A stretch of 43,775 nucleotides of DNA from Eubacteriales bacterium. GTDB lineage: Bacteria > Bacillota > Clostridia > Christensenellales > Aristaeellaceae. Below are positions 32,820 through 41,535 of this stretch, piece by piece. Each line of letters begins with the position of its first letter. Position 1 is the first letter of the stretch. The notes under the pieces were generated by a model, which was given only the letters and a program-made list of their open reading frames with translations, searched no databases and was not told the DNA's origin. Where the stretch lies: the NCBI GenBank assembly GCA_028693055.1, contig JAQUWD010000032.1:1-43775 (forward strand), read 5' to 3'. Position numbers and translations under genes: made by a program.

Positions 32820-33599
32820 ATGAATTTATTTGTGTGCCTAAAGCAGGTGCCATCCACCAACAAGGTGCAGGTGGATGAAAAAACGGGCGTTCTCAAGCGA
32901 GACGGCGTGGCAAGCAAGATGAATCCTTATGATCTGTATGCGCTGGAAACAGCGCTGCGCCTGCGTGAAAAGCATGGCGGGAAGCTAGTAGTCGGTACCA
33001 TGGGCCCGCCGCAAGCCCAAGCGGTCATCCGAGAAGCCTATCGGATGGGTGCGGACGAGGGATATGTTTTTTCGGATCGTCGTCTGGGCGGCGCGGATGT
33101 GCTGGCCACCAGCTATACGCTGGCGCAAGCTATTCGTAGCGTAGGCGATTTTGATTTGATTCTTTGCGGCAAGCAAACCACGGACGGGGATACGGCTCAG
33201 GTTGGGCCAGCGATTGCCGAGCATTTGGGCATTCCCCACGCGGCTTGGGTGCGTAAGGTGGAGCTGGAGGGCAACGGCGTAAAGGTGGAGCAGCAGCTGC
33301 AGGACGTAATGGAAACGGTGTGGATGCCCTTCCCCTGCTTGATGACCGTGGAGCAGGATATCTATATGCCCCGTCTGCCCTCTCTGAAAAAGGCGAAGGA
33401 AGTCAAGGATCGCCCCATTACCATTTTAGGGCTTGACGCTTTTTTGGATACGGACGCTAATCACTACGGCCTCTCCGGCAGCCCTACGCAGGTGGAACGT
33501 ATTTTTCCACCCAAGAACGATGTGGAGCGGGAGACCTACGAAGGCCCGGACTGTGACAAGCGGATTGTGGATACCCTGAAAAGCTGGAAATTTATTTAG
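32820..33599 (+). CDS. etfB: Electron transfer flavoprotein beta subunit (first)
   Basis: A 259-residue EtfB/FixA protein. Together with EtfA it holds flavins that accept electrons from a dehydrogenase. Family stretches include FVCLKQVPSTNKVQVD, NPYDLYALETALRL and the CGKQTTDGDTAQVGP nucleotide-binding loop. The gene order EtfB, ferredoxin-fused EtfA, FAD dehydrogenase equals that of lctBCD of Acetobacterium woodii, where the beta subunit carries the bifurcating flavin. ATG at 32820 follows AAGGATGG. Confidence 0.93.
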   Translation: MNLFVCLKQVPSTNKVQVDEKTGVLKRDGVASKMNPYDLYALETALRLREKHGGKLVVGTMGPPQAQAVIREAYRMGADEGYVFSDRRLGGADVLATSYTLAQAIRSVGDFDLILCGKQTTDGDTAQVGPAIAEHLGIPHAAWVRKVELEGNGVKVEQQLQDVMETVWMPFPCLMTVEQDIYMPRLPSLKKAKEVKDRPITILGLDAFLDTDANHYGLSGSPTQVERIFPPKNDVERETYEGPDCDKRIVDTLKSWKFI

Positions 33600-33614
33600 G
33601 AAGGAGACGGCAAC

Positions 33615-34802
33615 ATGGCACAAATAGCGATTTTGGAACGTAAATGCAACGGCTGCGGTCAATGCGCCAAAAGCTGTCCCTTTGGCGCGATTGACATGAA
33701 CAATGGCAAGCCGGAGCTGAACGCGGCCTGCAAGGTCTGCGGCGTTTGCCTGAAGAATTGTCCGCAAAAAGCCATCGTGCGGCTGGAAACCAAGGTGGAA
33801 TCCGTCGATAAGACACAGTGGAACGATATTCTGGTATTTGCTGAGGTATCCGGCGGTCAATTGCACCCCGTCAGCTTGGAGCTGATCGGTAAGGCGCGGG
33901 AGCTGGCGAAAAATGTAAATTTCCGCGTGAACGCCATTCTGGTGGGTCGGGGTGTGGAGCCCTTTGCCCAAGAGCTGCTGCACTACGGCGTTCACGAGGT
34001 GGCAGTCTATGACGATCCCGGCCTGTCCTTTTTCCGGGCGGACGCATACGCCTGCTGCGTAGAGGATTATATCAAGCTGCGCAAGCCTAGCGTGGTGCTG
34101 GTGGGGGCAACCTCTCTGGGTAGGAGCCTTGCGCCTCGGCTGTCCACCCGCTTCCATACCGGGTTAACAGCTGATTGCACTCAGCTGGAGCTGCGGGAAA
34201 ATACCGATTTGGTTCAGATTCGTCCCGCCTTTGGCGGCAACATTATGGCACAGATTGTTACCACCCGCACCCGTCCTCAGTTTGCCACCGTGCGTTATAA
34301 GGTAATGAACGCACCGGAGCGCAGCGCTGAGGCGGCGGGTACGGTGCTGAATCGCTCCATCCCCAAGGGCGTAGCGGAGTCTCCCGTACGCCATGTGTCC
34401 ACCGAGCCGGTTCCCGCCGTGGAGAGCATCTCCGACGCGGAAATTCTGGTGGTTGGCGGACGGGGTCTGCAAAAGGAATCGGATCTAGAAATGATTCGGG
34501 AGCTGGCTGGCTTGCTGCATGGCGATTGGGCGGTTTCCCGGCCCTTGGTGGAGAAGGGATGGACGACCAATAACCGGCAAATCGGCCTTTCGGGCCGCAC
34601 CGTGCGTCCTAAGCTGATTATCACCTTTGGCGTTAGCGGCGCCATTCAGTTTGCCAGCTGCATGAATAAAAGCGATCATATCATTGCGGTCAATTCAGAT
34701 GGGCAAGCGCCTATTTTCGAAGTGGCGCATATCGCAGTGGTGGGCGATCTGTACCAGATTTTGCCCGATATGATCCGTCGGATCAAGGAGGCTCAGGCAT
34801 GA
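33615..34802 (+). CDS. etfA: Electron transfer flavoprotein alpha subunit with N-terminal ferredoxin domain
   Basis: A 395-residue EtfA/FixB protein with a ferredoxin-like extension. Two C-x2-C-x2-C-x3-C sets (Cys11, 14, 17, 21 and Cys39, 42, 45, 49) predict two [4Fe-4S] clusters. The C-terminal FAD domain has the expected GRGLQ, GLSGRTVRPKL, FGVSGAIQF and NSDGQAPIF motifs. Ferredoxin-fused EtfA is typical of bifurcating lactate dehydrogenase complexes. The stop overlaps the start of the LctD-like gene (ATGA). Confidence 0.94.
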   Translation: MAQIAILERKCNGCGQCAKSCPFGAIDMNNGKPELNAACKVCGVCLKNCPQKAIVRLETKVESVDKTQWNDILVFAEVSGGQLHPVSLELIGKARELAKNVNFRVNAILVGRGVEPFAQELLHYGVHEVAVYDDPGLSFFRADAYACCVEDYIKLRKPSVVLVGATSLGRSLAPRLSTRFHTGLTADCTQLELRENTDLVQIRPAFGGNIMAQIVTTRTRPQFATVRYKVMNAPERSAEAAGTVLNRSIPKGVAESPVRHVSTEPVPAVESISDAEILVVGGRGLQKESDLEMIRELAGLLHGDWAVSRPLVEKGWTTNNRQIGLSGRTVRPKLIITFGVSGAIQFASCMNKSDHIIAVNSDGQAPIFEVAHIAVVGDLYQILPDMIRRIKEAQA

Positions 34803-36196
34803 AACCATTTCATCAGGTAACCTCACAGGATATGGACTTCTTTGAAAAGCTGCTGCCCGGCCGTGTTTTTTCCGGCGCACAGATCAGCGACGATTATGAT
34901 CATGATGAAATGACCGAGTATGGACATTTCATGCCGGATGCTGTTCTGCAGGCGCTGACGACGGAAGAGGTTAGCGCGGTGCTTCGGTACTGCAACGAAC
35001 AAAGCATTGCCGTTACGCCTCGGGGCGCAGGCACAGGCCTTTGCGGCGGCTGCGTTGCGAAGGATGGTGGCATCATCCTTTCAACGGAAAAAATGAAGAA
35101 GGTATTGGAAATCGACCGCAAGAATATGACTGCCACGGTGGAGCCGGGCTTGCTGTTGATGGAGTTCCCCAAGTATTTGGAGGACACCGGTTTGTTCTAT
35201 CCGCCGGATCCCGGCGAAAAAACCGCCACCTTGGGCGGTAACGTCATGACCAATGCGGGCGGCATGCGTGCCGTGCGCTATGGCGTAACGCGGGACTATG
35301 TGCTGGGGATGGAAATTGTCCTGCCAAGCGGCGAGGTCTTAACCTTGGGCGGCAAGAACGTGAAAACCAGCAGCGGCTATAGTCTCATTCAGCTTTTGAT
35401 CGGAAGCGAGGGCACGCTGGCCTTTTTGACCAAGGTAACGGTAAAGCTGATTCCCGAACCCAAGGTAAACCAAAGCCTGCTGATTCCCTTTGACGATCTG
35501 GATCAGTGCATCCAAGCAGTGCCTTCGGTGCTGGCCTGCGGCTGCGAGCCTACCGCCGTCGAGTTTATGGAGCGCGAGGTCATTGCCAGCGCTGAAACCT
35601 ATTTGGGCAAGCAATTCCCCGATACGGCGGCGAACGCGTACCTCTTGGTGCGGCTGGATGGCAACAGCGTGGAAGCTCTGCAGCCCTCCATCGAGACCTT
35701 GACGGATCTTGCCCTGGACCTTGGCGCTAAGGATGTGCTGCTGGCGGATACGGATGAGCGCAAAGAGAGCATATGGAATGCTCGCGGCGCATTTCTGGAA
35801 GCGATTAAGGGCAGCACCCCCAGCATGGACGAATGCGACGTCGTCGTGCCTCGGGATCAGATTGCCGCCTTCGTGCGCAAAAGCGTGGAAATCGGTAAAG
35901 AGCAGCAGGTTCGCATTTGCTCCTTCGGCCATGCGGGAGATGGAAATCTGCATATTTACGCCTGTCAGGACGCGCTGCCGGACGATGTGTGGAAGCGCAA
36001 GGTGGAGCGAGTGATGGACGAGCTATATACAGCGGCTCGGCAGCTGGGGGGAGCCATCAGCGGCGAGCACGGCGTAGGTCATGCCAAGCGGGAATTCTTG
36101 GAGGAATCTGTCGGCAAAGAGCAGATTGCGCTGATGCGTGGCATTAAGCAGGCTTTTGACCCCAACGGTATTTTAAACCCCGGAAAGGTGATTTGA
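34799..36196 (+). CDS. FAD-linked dehydrogenase, LctD/GlcD-like (second)
   Basis: A 465-residue flavoprotein of the D-lactate/glycolate dehydrogenase group. FAD binding: TPRGAGTGLCGGCV, the YPPDPGEKTATLGGNV region and IGSEGTLAF. The C-terminal domain has FGHAGDGNLH and SGEHGVGHAK, whose histidines belong to the active site of the family, and ends with FDPNGILNPGK. It would oxidise a D-2-hydroxy acid such as lactate and drive NAD+ reduction at the cost of ferredoxin, working with the preceding ETF. Confidence 0.92.
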   Translation: MKPFHQVTSQDMDFFEKLLPGRVFSGAQISDDYDHDEMTEYGHFMPDAVLQALTTEEVSAVLRYCNEQSIAVTPRGAGTGLCGGCVAKDGGIILSTEKMKKVLEIDRKNMTATVEPGLLLMEFPKYLEDTGLFYPPDPGEKTATLGGNVMTNAGGMRAVRYGVTRDYVLGMEIVLPSGEVLTLGGKNVKTSSGYSLIQLLIGSEGTLAFLTKVTVKLIPEPKVNQSLLIPFDDLDQCIQAVPSVLACGCEPTAVEFMEREVIASAETYLGKQFPDTAANAYLLVRLDGNSVEALQPSIETLTDLALDLGAKDVLLADTDERKESIWNARGAFLEAIKGSTPSMDECDVVVPRDQIAAFVRKSVEIGKEQQVRICSFGHAGDGNLHIYACQDALPDDVWKRKVERVMDELYTAARQLGGAISGEHGVGHAKREFLEESVGKEQIALMRGIKQAFDPNGILNPGKVI

Positions 36197-36197
36197 T

Positions 36198-37469
36198 ATG
36201 ACGACCCTTTCATTGCCTTATGGACGGGGCCAAATGGTGGTTCATGTGCAGGACGCGCACTTAAAGGGAGTGTTGCGTCCCGCCCATCAGGAGCGCGGAA
36301 CGGAAACCGAGGAAGCGATGGTTCGTTCCGCGCTGAGCGCGCCGATCGCATCTTCCCGCCTTTCCGAGCTGGCAAAGGGGAAAAGCAAAATCTTGGTCAT
36401 CACCAGCGATCATACGCGCCCTGTTCCCAGCCATATCACCATGCCCCTCTATTTGGAGGAAATACGCAAGGGCAGCCCCAACGCAGAAATCCGTATTCTG
36501 ATCGCCACCGGTATGCATCGCCCAACCACGGAGGCAGAGCTTCGTCAGAAGCTTGGGGATAAAATTGTGAACGACGAGCAGATTGTGGTGCACGACGCGC
36601 AGAAGGACGAGGACATGGTGCGCTTGGGCACTTTGCCGTCGGGCGGAGAGCTATGGCTGAACCGCCTGATCACATGGGCAGAGCTGGTGGTATCAGAAGG
36701 CTTTATCGAGCCGCATTTCTTTGCGGGCTTTTCTGGCGGACGCAAGAGTATTCTTCCTGGTGTGGCGTCCCGCAAAACGGTGCTGTATAACCATAACGCT
36801 CAGTTTATCAAAAGCCCCTATGCGGCGCAGGGAAGCCTAGCCGAGAATCCCATTCATCAGGACATGCTCTTTGCGGCCCAAAAGGCTGGTCTGCGTTTTA
36901 TCCTAAACGTTTTGATCGACGCGGATAAGCGTATTGTAGCTGCGGTGGCTGGAGACCCGGTACAGGCGCACGCTGAAGGCTGCAAGCTTTGCGGCGAAGC
37001 TACGAAGGTGCAGCGGGTAACGGCGGATATCGCGATTACCTCCAACGGCGGGTATCCCTTGGATCAGAACGTATATCAGTCGGTAAAAGGCATGACGGCG
37101 GCTGAGAGCTGCGTTCGTCCGGGCGGCGTGATCATCATGTGCGCGGCGCTGGGCGACGGACATGGGGGGGAGAGCTTCTTTCGATGGTTCGCAGACAGGG
37201 ACAACGCGGCTCAGGTGACCCGGGATATAGAAAATATACAGCCCGGAGATACACGAATGGATCAATGGGAAGCGCAAATTTTAGCCCGCGTGATGAATCA
37301 TGCCACCTGTATCTTTGTGACCGGGGAGGAAAACCGCGCGTTGGTAGAACAAATGCATCTGCGCTGGGCGGCTACGGCAGATGACGCGCTGGCGCAAGCC
37401 CAAGAGCTGCTTGGCCCGGATGCGACGGTAGCGGTAATTCCCGACGGTGTTGGCGTTATTATTCAATAA
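36198..37469 (+). CDS. larA: LarA family nickel-dependent racemase
   Basis: A 423-residue protein that interconverts the enantiomers of lactate or a related 2-hydroxy acid with a nickel-pincer nucleotide. Active-site residues are all in register with Lactobacillus plantarum LarA: His107, His173, Lys183 (cofactor attachment) and His199. DHTRPVPSH (71-79) and GFSGGRKSILPG (177-188) are family hallmarks. No cofactor synthesis genes (larB, larC, larE) are in the window. LarA relatives act on other hydroxy acids too, so the substrate is open. It starts one base after the LctD-like gene. Confidence 0.9.
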   Translation: MTTLSLPYGRGQMVVHVQDAHLKGVLRPAHQERGTETEEAMVRSALSAPIASSRLSELAKGKSKILVITSDHTRPVPSHITMPLYLEEIRKGSPNAEIRILIATGMHRPTTEAELRQKLGDKIVNDEQIVVHDAQKDEDMVRLGTLPSGGELWLNRLITWAELVVSEGFIEPHFFAGFSGGRKSILPGVASRKTVLYNHNAQFIKSPYAAQGSLAENPIHQDMLFAAQKAGLRFILNVLIDADKRIVAAVAGDPVQAHAEGCKLCGEATKVQRVTADIAITSNGGYPLDQNVYQSVKGMTAAESCVRPGGVIIMCAALGDGHGGESFFRWFADRDNAAQVTRDIENIQPGDTRMDQWEAQILARVMNHATCIFVTGEENRALVEQMHLRWAATADDALAQAQELLGPDATVAVIPDGVGVIIQ

Positions 37470-37496
37470 CAGGTTTCGCAGCGGGGAGGAATGGTT

Positions 37497-38963
37497 ATGA
37501 AATACTTGTTGGGCGTTGATTTTGGCGGAAGCTCCTCCAAGGCGACGCTGCTTACTGAAACAGGAACGGTCTGCGCTACGGCAAGCTGTGAATATCCAAC
37601 CTATTACCCGGAGAATGGTTGGGCAGAGCAGGAGCCGGAGGACAGCTATCAAGCGCTGATCACCAACGTACGCGCCATTCTTAGCAAAACCGGCGTGAAG
37701 CCGGAGGAGATTGCGGCGTTGGCTGTAGACGCGGCGACCCATACGGCAGTGCTGCTGGATGAAAAAGATCAGCCGGTGCGCCGCGCCATCTATTGGACGG
37801 ATACCCGCGCCGCCGCACAGGCTGCGGAACTGAAGCGCGAGCACGGCGATGAGATCATCAAGCAGTGCTACAACAGCGTATCCAGCCTGTGGACGCTGCC
37901 GCAGCTTCGGTGGCTAAAGCAGAACGAACCCGATGCGCTGCGCCGTACCCGCAAGCTGATGGCTGTGAAGGACTATGTGCGTTACCGTCTTACCGGCGAC
38001 TATGTAACCGACAACATCGAAGCCATGGGCTTTTTACTGTTGGACGCAGAAAAGATGGTCTGGTCGTCTCAGCTTTGCGAGCTGGCGGGAATTGATCCCA
38101 CCATTCTTCCGCCGATTGTGGACCCCTCACAGCACCTTTCACCTCTGACGGCGCAAGCTGTACAGGACACCGGCTTGTGTAAATCAACGGTGGTGATTGC
38201 CGGTGCTACGGATACCGTGATGGAGGTATATGCGGCTGGCGCGGTAAAGCCGGGTCAGGCAACGGTCAAGCTGGCTACAGCAGGACGCATCTGTCCAATT
38301 ACCGATAGAGCACTGGTAGACCCTCGATTGGTGACCTATCGCCACGTTGTGCCCGGATTATGGTATCCGGGTACGGCAACCAAATCCTGCGCCGCTTCCA
38401 ACCGCTGGTATCGTGATACCTTCGGCGGGGACTTCGATGAGATGAGCGCAGAAGCAGCCAAGGTGGAGCGGGGCTGCGAGGGACTCTTCTTTCACCCCTA
38501 TCTGCAAGGGGAAATCACGCCCTATCTGGATGATAAGCTCCGTGCCAGCTTTGTGGGAGCGGCAGGCTTTCATACCAAGGCTCACTTTAACCGGGCGGTG
38601 CTGGAGGGCGTTGCCTATTCCATGAAGGACTGCTATGAAACCCTTCGCTCTATGGGCGTGGAGCTGAAAAGCGCCGTGGCCATTGGCGGCGGCGCGAAAA
38701 GCCCCCTGTGGCGGCAGATTCTATGCGACATGCTGAACTTACCCTTGACTACAGTGGATCAGGTGGACAGCTCCTTAGGCAGCGCGATGTTGGCAGGCGT
38801 AGCGGTAGGCGTGTTTAGCAGTCATGAGGACGCGGTAAAGCGTTGCGTACGGGTAACGGGCGTAACAGAGCCAAACCCGGAGGGCGCGGCGTTTTATGAA
38901 AAGCATTTTCAAATCTATAAAAGGATTCAGGCGGCGCTGGCCCCCATTTATCACGAGCTATGA
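37497..38963 (+). CDS. FGGY family carbohydrate kinase, xylulokinase-like
   Basis: A 488-residue sugar kinase. N-terminal phosphate-binding motif GVDFGGSSSKATL, then YWTDTRA, the AGATDTVMEVYAAG segment and the C-terminal GGGAKSPLWRQI that is typical of xylulokinase-type members. It phosphorylates a ketose or polyol. The operon already has a PfkB kinase, so the two may act on different intermediates. ATG at 37497 is chosen because GGGGAGG lies seven bases upstream; an ATG at 37491 is too close to it. Confidence 0.9.
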   Translation: MKYLLGVDFGGSSSKATLLTETGTVCATASCEYPTYYPENGWAEQEPEDSYQALITNVRAILSKTGVKPEEIAALAVDAATHTAVLLDEKDQPVRRAIYWTDTRAAAQAAELKREHGDEIIKQCYNSVSSLWTLPQLRWLKQNEPDALRRTRKLMAVKDYVRYRLTGDYVTDNIEAMGFLLLDAEKMVWSSQLCELAGIDPTILPPIVDPSQHLSPLTAQAVQDTGLCKSTVVIAGATDTVMEVYAAGAVKPGQATVKLATAGRICPITDRALVDPRLVTYRHVVPGLWYPGTATKSCAASNRWYRDTFGGDFDEMSAEAAKVERGCEGLFFHPYLQGEITPYLDDKLRASFVGAAGFHTKAHFNRAVLEGVAYSMKDCYETLRSMGVELKSAVAIGGGAKSPLWRQILCDMLNLPLTTVDQVDSSLGSAMLAGVAVGVFSSHEDAVKRCVRVTGVTEPNPEGAAFYEKHFQIYKRIQAALAPIYHEL

Positions 38964-39739
38964 AAATACTGGTATGCGTAAAGCAGGTACCCGATACGAC
39001 GGAGGTTAAACTGGGCAGCGATTTGACGCTGCAAAGGGATTTTGTGGCGCAGGTGATGAACCCGGCGGATGAAAGCGCCCTAGAATTCGGACTGCGGTTA
39101 AAGGATGAACAGGGCGGCAAACTTACGGTGCTAACCATGGGAAAGCCCGCAGCGGAGAATATGCTCCGGGAATCCATAGCCAAAGGGGCGGATGAGGGCG
39201 TGCTGCTGACGGATGCGGCCTTTGCGGGCGCAGATACGCTCGCCACCGCCCGTACCCTGAGCCGAGCCATTGCGTTTTTAGGCGGCTTCGATCTTGTTTT
39301 ATTTGGTCGACGCGCCGCTGATGGCGAAACGGGTCAGGTGGGAGCCATGACCGCACAAATGTTGGACATTCCCTGCCTTTCCAATGTGATCGCTGCAAGG
39401 CTGGATGAGGCCCTGACCGCCGAACAACTGACGGAAAGCGGAGTAACGCAGTGGCGCATGCCGCTGCCCGCCGCGTTGACCTTCTGCGAATGGAGCTATG
39501 CATTGCGTTTGCCCACCATCATGGGGCTCCGGCAGGCGAAACGGGTAGAGATCCGAAAAATCGATTTTGCCGAGCTGGGTATGGAACGAATGAGCTGCGG
39601 ATTGCACGGCTCGCCTACTAGGGTGATTCATGTGGACACGCGCCCGGTAGGGGTGCGTCCATGCCAAAAGATGAGCGTTGAGGATTTACTGGAAACCTCC
39701 TCATGGAACGACGCAGTTTCAAAGGAGGACAAACAGTGA
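38960..39739 (+). CDS. Electron transfer flavoprotein beta subunit (second)
   Basis: A 259-residue EtfB. It has CVKQVPDTTEVKL, NPADESALEFGLRL and a FGRRAADGETGQVG loop. It is clearly diverged from the EtfB at 32820. Its start overlaps the FGGY kinase stop (ATGA) and its stop overlaps the start of the second EtfA. The dehydrogenase it serves is not adjacent; the FAD oxidase and iron-sulfur protein at 30231-32751 are candidates. Confidence 0.92.
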   Translation: MKILVCVKQVPDTTEVKLGSDLTLQRDFVAQVMNPADESALEFGLRLKDEQGGKLTVLTMGKPAAENMLRESIAKGADEGVLLTDAAFAGADTLATARTLSRAIAFLGGFDLVLFGRRAADGETGQVGAMTAQMLDIPCLSNVIAARLDEALTAEQLTESGVTQWRMPLPAALTFCEWSYALRLPTIMGLRQAKRVEIRKIDFAELGMERMSCGLHGSPTRVIHVDTRPVGVRPCQKMSVEDLLETSSWNDAVSKEDKQ

Positions 39740-40674
39740 ACATCATCGTTTTTTGCGAACAGGAGCCGGAATTGGGCTTGCTTACCAAGGCGCGGGAGCT
39801 GGCAGAGCAATCGTCAGGCCGGATGACCGCCTTGCTGGAGAATTCGGTCAGCGTTTCCATTGTGGAACGCTTCGGAGCGGCGGAAGCGATTGTGATTGAG
39901 CGCGCAGTGGATGATTGCGCACAAGCGGATCGCATTGCCGCAGCACTTGATCAGCTTGCCCCGGATGCAGTGTTGTTTCCCGCCACGGTGCGTGGACGCT
40001 TTCTATCGGCATGGGTGGCGGCAAAGCTGGAAACGGGACTGACAGCGGACTGCACCTCCCTCAGCATCCATTCGGACGGTACCTTGCTGCAAAGCAGACC
40101 GGCCTTTGGCGGCAACCTGACAGCCGATATTCTCTGCCAAAGGCGCAGACCGCAAATGGCTAGCGTGCGTCCCGGCGTTTTTCCAGCCTTGGAGACGGAG
40201 AAACGAGCGGAGTTCTCCACTCGTAGTCTAACGCTGGCGGCAGGGCGGGAACGATTGAGCAAAATCGGCTTCACCCCTGTTGAAAAGGGTGCGTCGCTAC
40301 AGACGGCTAAGGTTGTGGTAGCGGGCGGCAAGGGCGTGGGTAGCAAGAAAGGCTTTGAGCTGCTCTTTACATTGGCAGACCTTTTAGGAGGGGCGGTAGG
40401 CGCGACTCGTAGCGCCGTAGATGCTGGGTGGATTGGATACGCTCATCAGGTGGGGCAAACGGGCGTTGCGGTTCGTCCAAGGTTGTATTTAGCCTTTGGA
40501 ATCAGCGGTCTGGTTCAGCATACGGTGGGCATGAACGGCTCCGGCACGGTCATTGCGGTCAACAAGGATCGAAACGCCCCGATTTTTTCCTGTGCGGACT
40601 ACGGCGTCGTCGACGATTGGGAGACGGTCGCCGTCCAAATGATAAGGAACCTTGAAAGGATGGTATCACCATGA
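39736..40674 (+). CDS. Electron transfer flavoprotein alpha subunit (second)
   Basis: A 312-residue EtfA without the ferredoxin extension. The C-terminal FAD-binding part shows GGKGVGSKKGFEL, VGQTGVAVRPRL, FGISGLVQH and NKDRNAPIF. It begins with GTG at 39736, overlapping the stop of the EtfB gene, with AAAGGAGG seven bases upstream. Lacking iron-sulfur clusters, it may be non-bifurcating or may rely on its partners. Confidence 0.92.
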   Translation: MNIIVFCEQEPELGLLTKARELAEQSSGRMTALLENSVSVSIVERFGAAEAIVIERAVDDCAQADRIAAALDQLAPDAVLFPATVRGRFLSAWVAAKLETGLTADCTSLSIHSDGTLLQSRPAFGGNLTADILCQRRRPQMASVRPGVFPALETEKRAEFSTRSLTLAAGRERLSKIGFTPVEKGASLQTAKVVVAGGKGVGSKKGFELLFTLADLLGGAVGATRSAVDAGWIGYAHQVGQTGVAVRPRLYLAFGISGLVQHTVGMNGSGTVIAVNKDRNAPIFSCADYGVVDDWETVAVQMIRNLERMVSP

Positions 40675-41486
40675 ATTACAAAAAGACATATGTTCCTAAA
40701 AAAGGCTACACGCCGCTGTGCACCATCGGTCAGTGCTCACTAAAGGATTTGGAGTTTGGCGTCATCGAGCTTGGAGACGGCGAAAATATTACGTATGAAA
40801 CCAAAAATCGCGAAGTCGCCTTCATCATCCTTGGCGGCAAGGCGGAGTTTACCGCTAACGGCAAGGAATACGGCATGCTGGGCGTGCGGAGAAACGTTTT
40901 TGAAAGTCCCAAAGCAGAAGCCTTCTATGCGCCCCGGAACTGCACCGTTGCGATTCACAGCCCGTGGAACGTGAAGATCGCCGTTTGCGGCACGCCGGTT
41001 GAGGTAGACAGCGAGCCTCAGGCCATTAAGCAGGAGAACGTACGGGTAGCCAAGCTGGGCGTGAAGCCGTGGGAGCGGGACACCAGCTTTATTGTGGATG
41101 GCGGCACCAACGCCAAAAAGCTGACCATTGGCGAAGCATACATCACGCCGGGCAACTGGGCGGGCTTCCCGCCCCACAAGCACGATGTGGACAATATGCC
41201 TGCCGAAGGGGTGCTGGAGGAGATTTACTACTTCCTGTTTGATCCTGCGCAGGGCTTCGGCATTCAGTGCCTGTATACCTCCGATGGGGAAATCGACGAG
41301 GCGTACCGCGTCAAGAGCGATGAGCTGGTGGAGTTCCCCAAGGGCTATCATACCACGGTAGGCGCGCCGGGCTACAACACCTATTTCCTGTGGCTCATGG
41401 CTGGCGAGCATCAGGGCTTCTACCGCAGCAACGACCCGGAGCACGCATGGGTCGGCGCAGTTGAAAACATGGTTAAAAAAATGTAA
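40671..41486 (+). CDS. IolB-like 5-deoxy-glucuronate isomerase
   Basis: A 271-residue double cupin of the KduI/IolB family. The metal site is visible as PPHKHD and VLEEIYYF (His169, His171, Glu183 or Glu184), with a later His in FPKGYHTTVGAPG. IolB turns 5-deoxy-glucuronate into 2-deoxy-5-keto-gluconate in inositol breakdown. Here iolC-like (PfkB) and iolJ-like (class II aldolase) genes lie in the same operon, but iolD, iolE and iolG are missing, so the true substrate may be another uronate-like sugar. Last gene of the operon; the next strong terminator is eight bases away. Confidence 0.85.
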   Translation: MNYKKTYVPKKGYTPLCTIGQCSLKDLEFGVIELGDGENITYETKNREVAFIILGGKAEFTANGKEYGMLGVRRNVFESPKAEAFYAPRNCTVAIHSPWNVKIAVCGTPVEVDSEPQAIKQENVRVAKLGVKPWERDTSFIVDGGTNAKKLTIGEAYITPGNWAGFPPHKHDVDNMPAEGVLEEIYYFLFDPAQGFGIQCLYTSDGEIDEAYRVKSDELVEFPKGYHTTVGAPGYNTYFLWLMAGEHQGFYRSNDPEHAWVGAVENMVKKM

Positions 41487-41491
41487 TTGCA

Positions 41492-41535
41492 AAAAGAACT
41501 CCCGCACGCTTCATCAGCGGCGGGAGTTCTTTTTA
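41492..41535. terminator. Bidirectional terminator between iolB-like gene and rmuC
   Basis: AAAAGAACTCCCG (41492-41504) pairs perfectly with CGGGAGTTCTTTT (41521-41533), with A and T runs on the two flanks. It ends the sugar operon on the plus strand and can also serve rmuC on the minus strand, whose stop codon lies in its right arm. Confidence 0.9.

Noticed and set aside
33426..34157. Long minus-strand frame opposite the etfB-etfA junction
   Set aside because: Shadow frame of two well recognised genes without translation signals.
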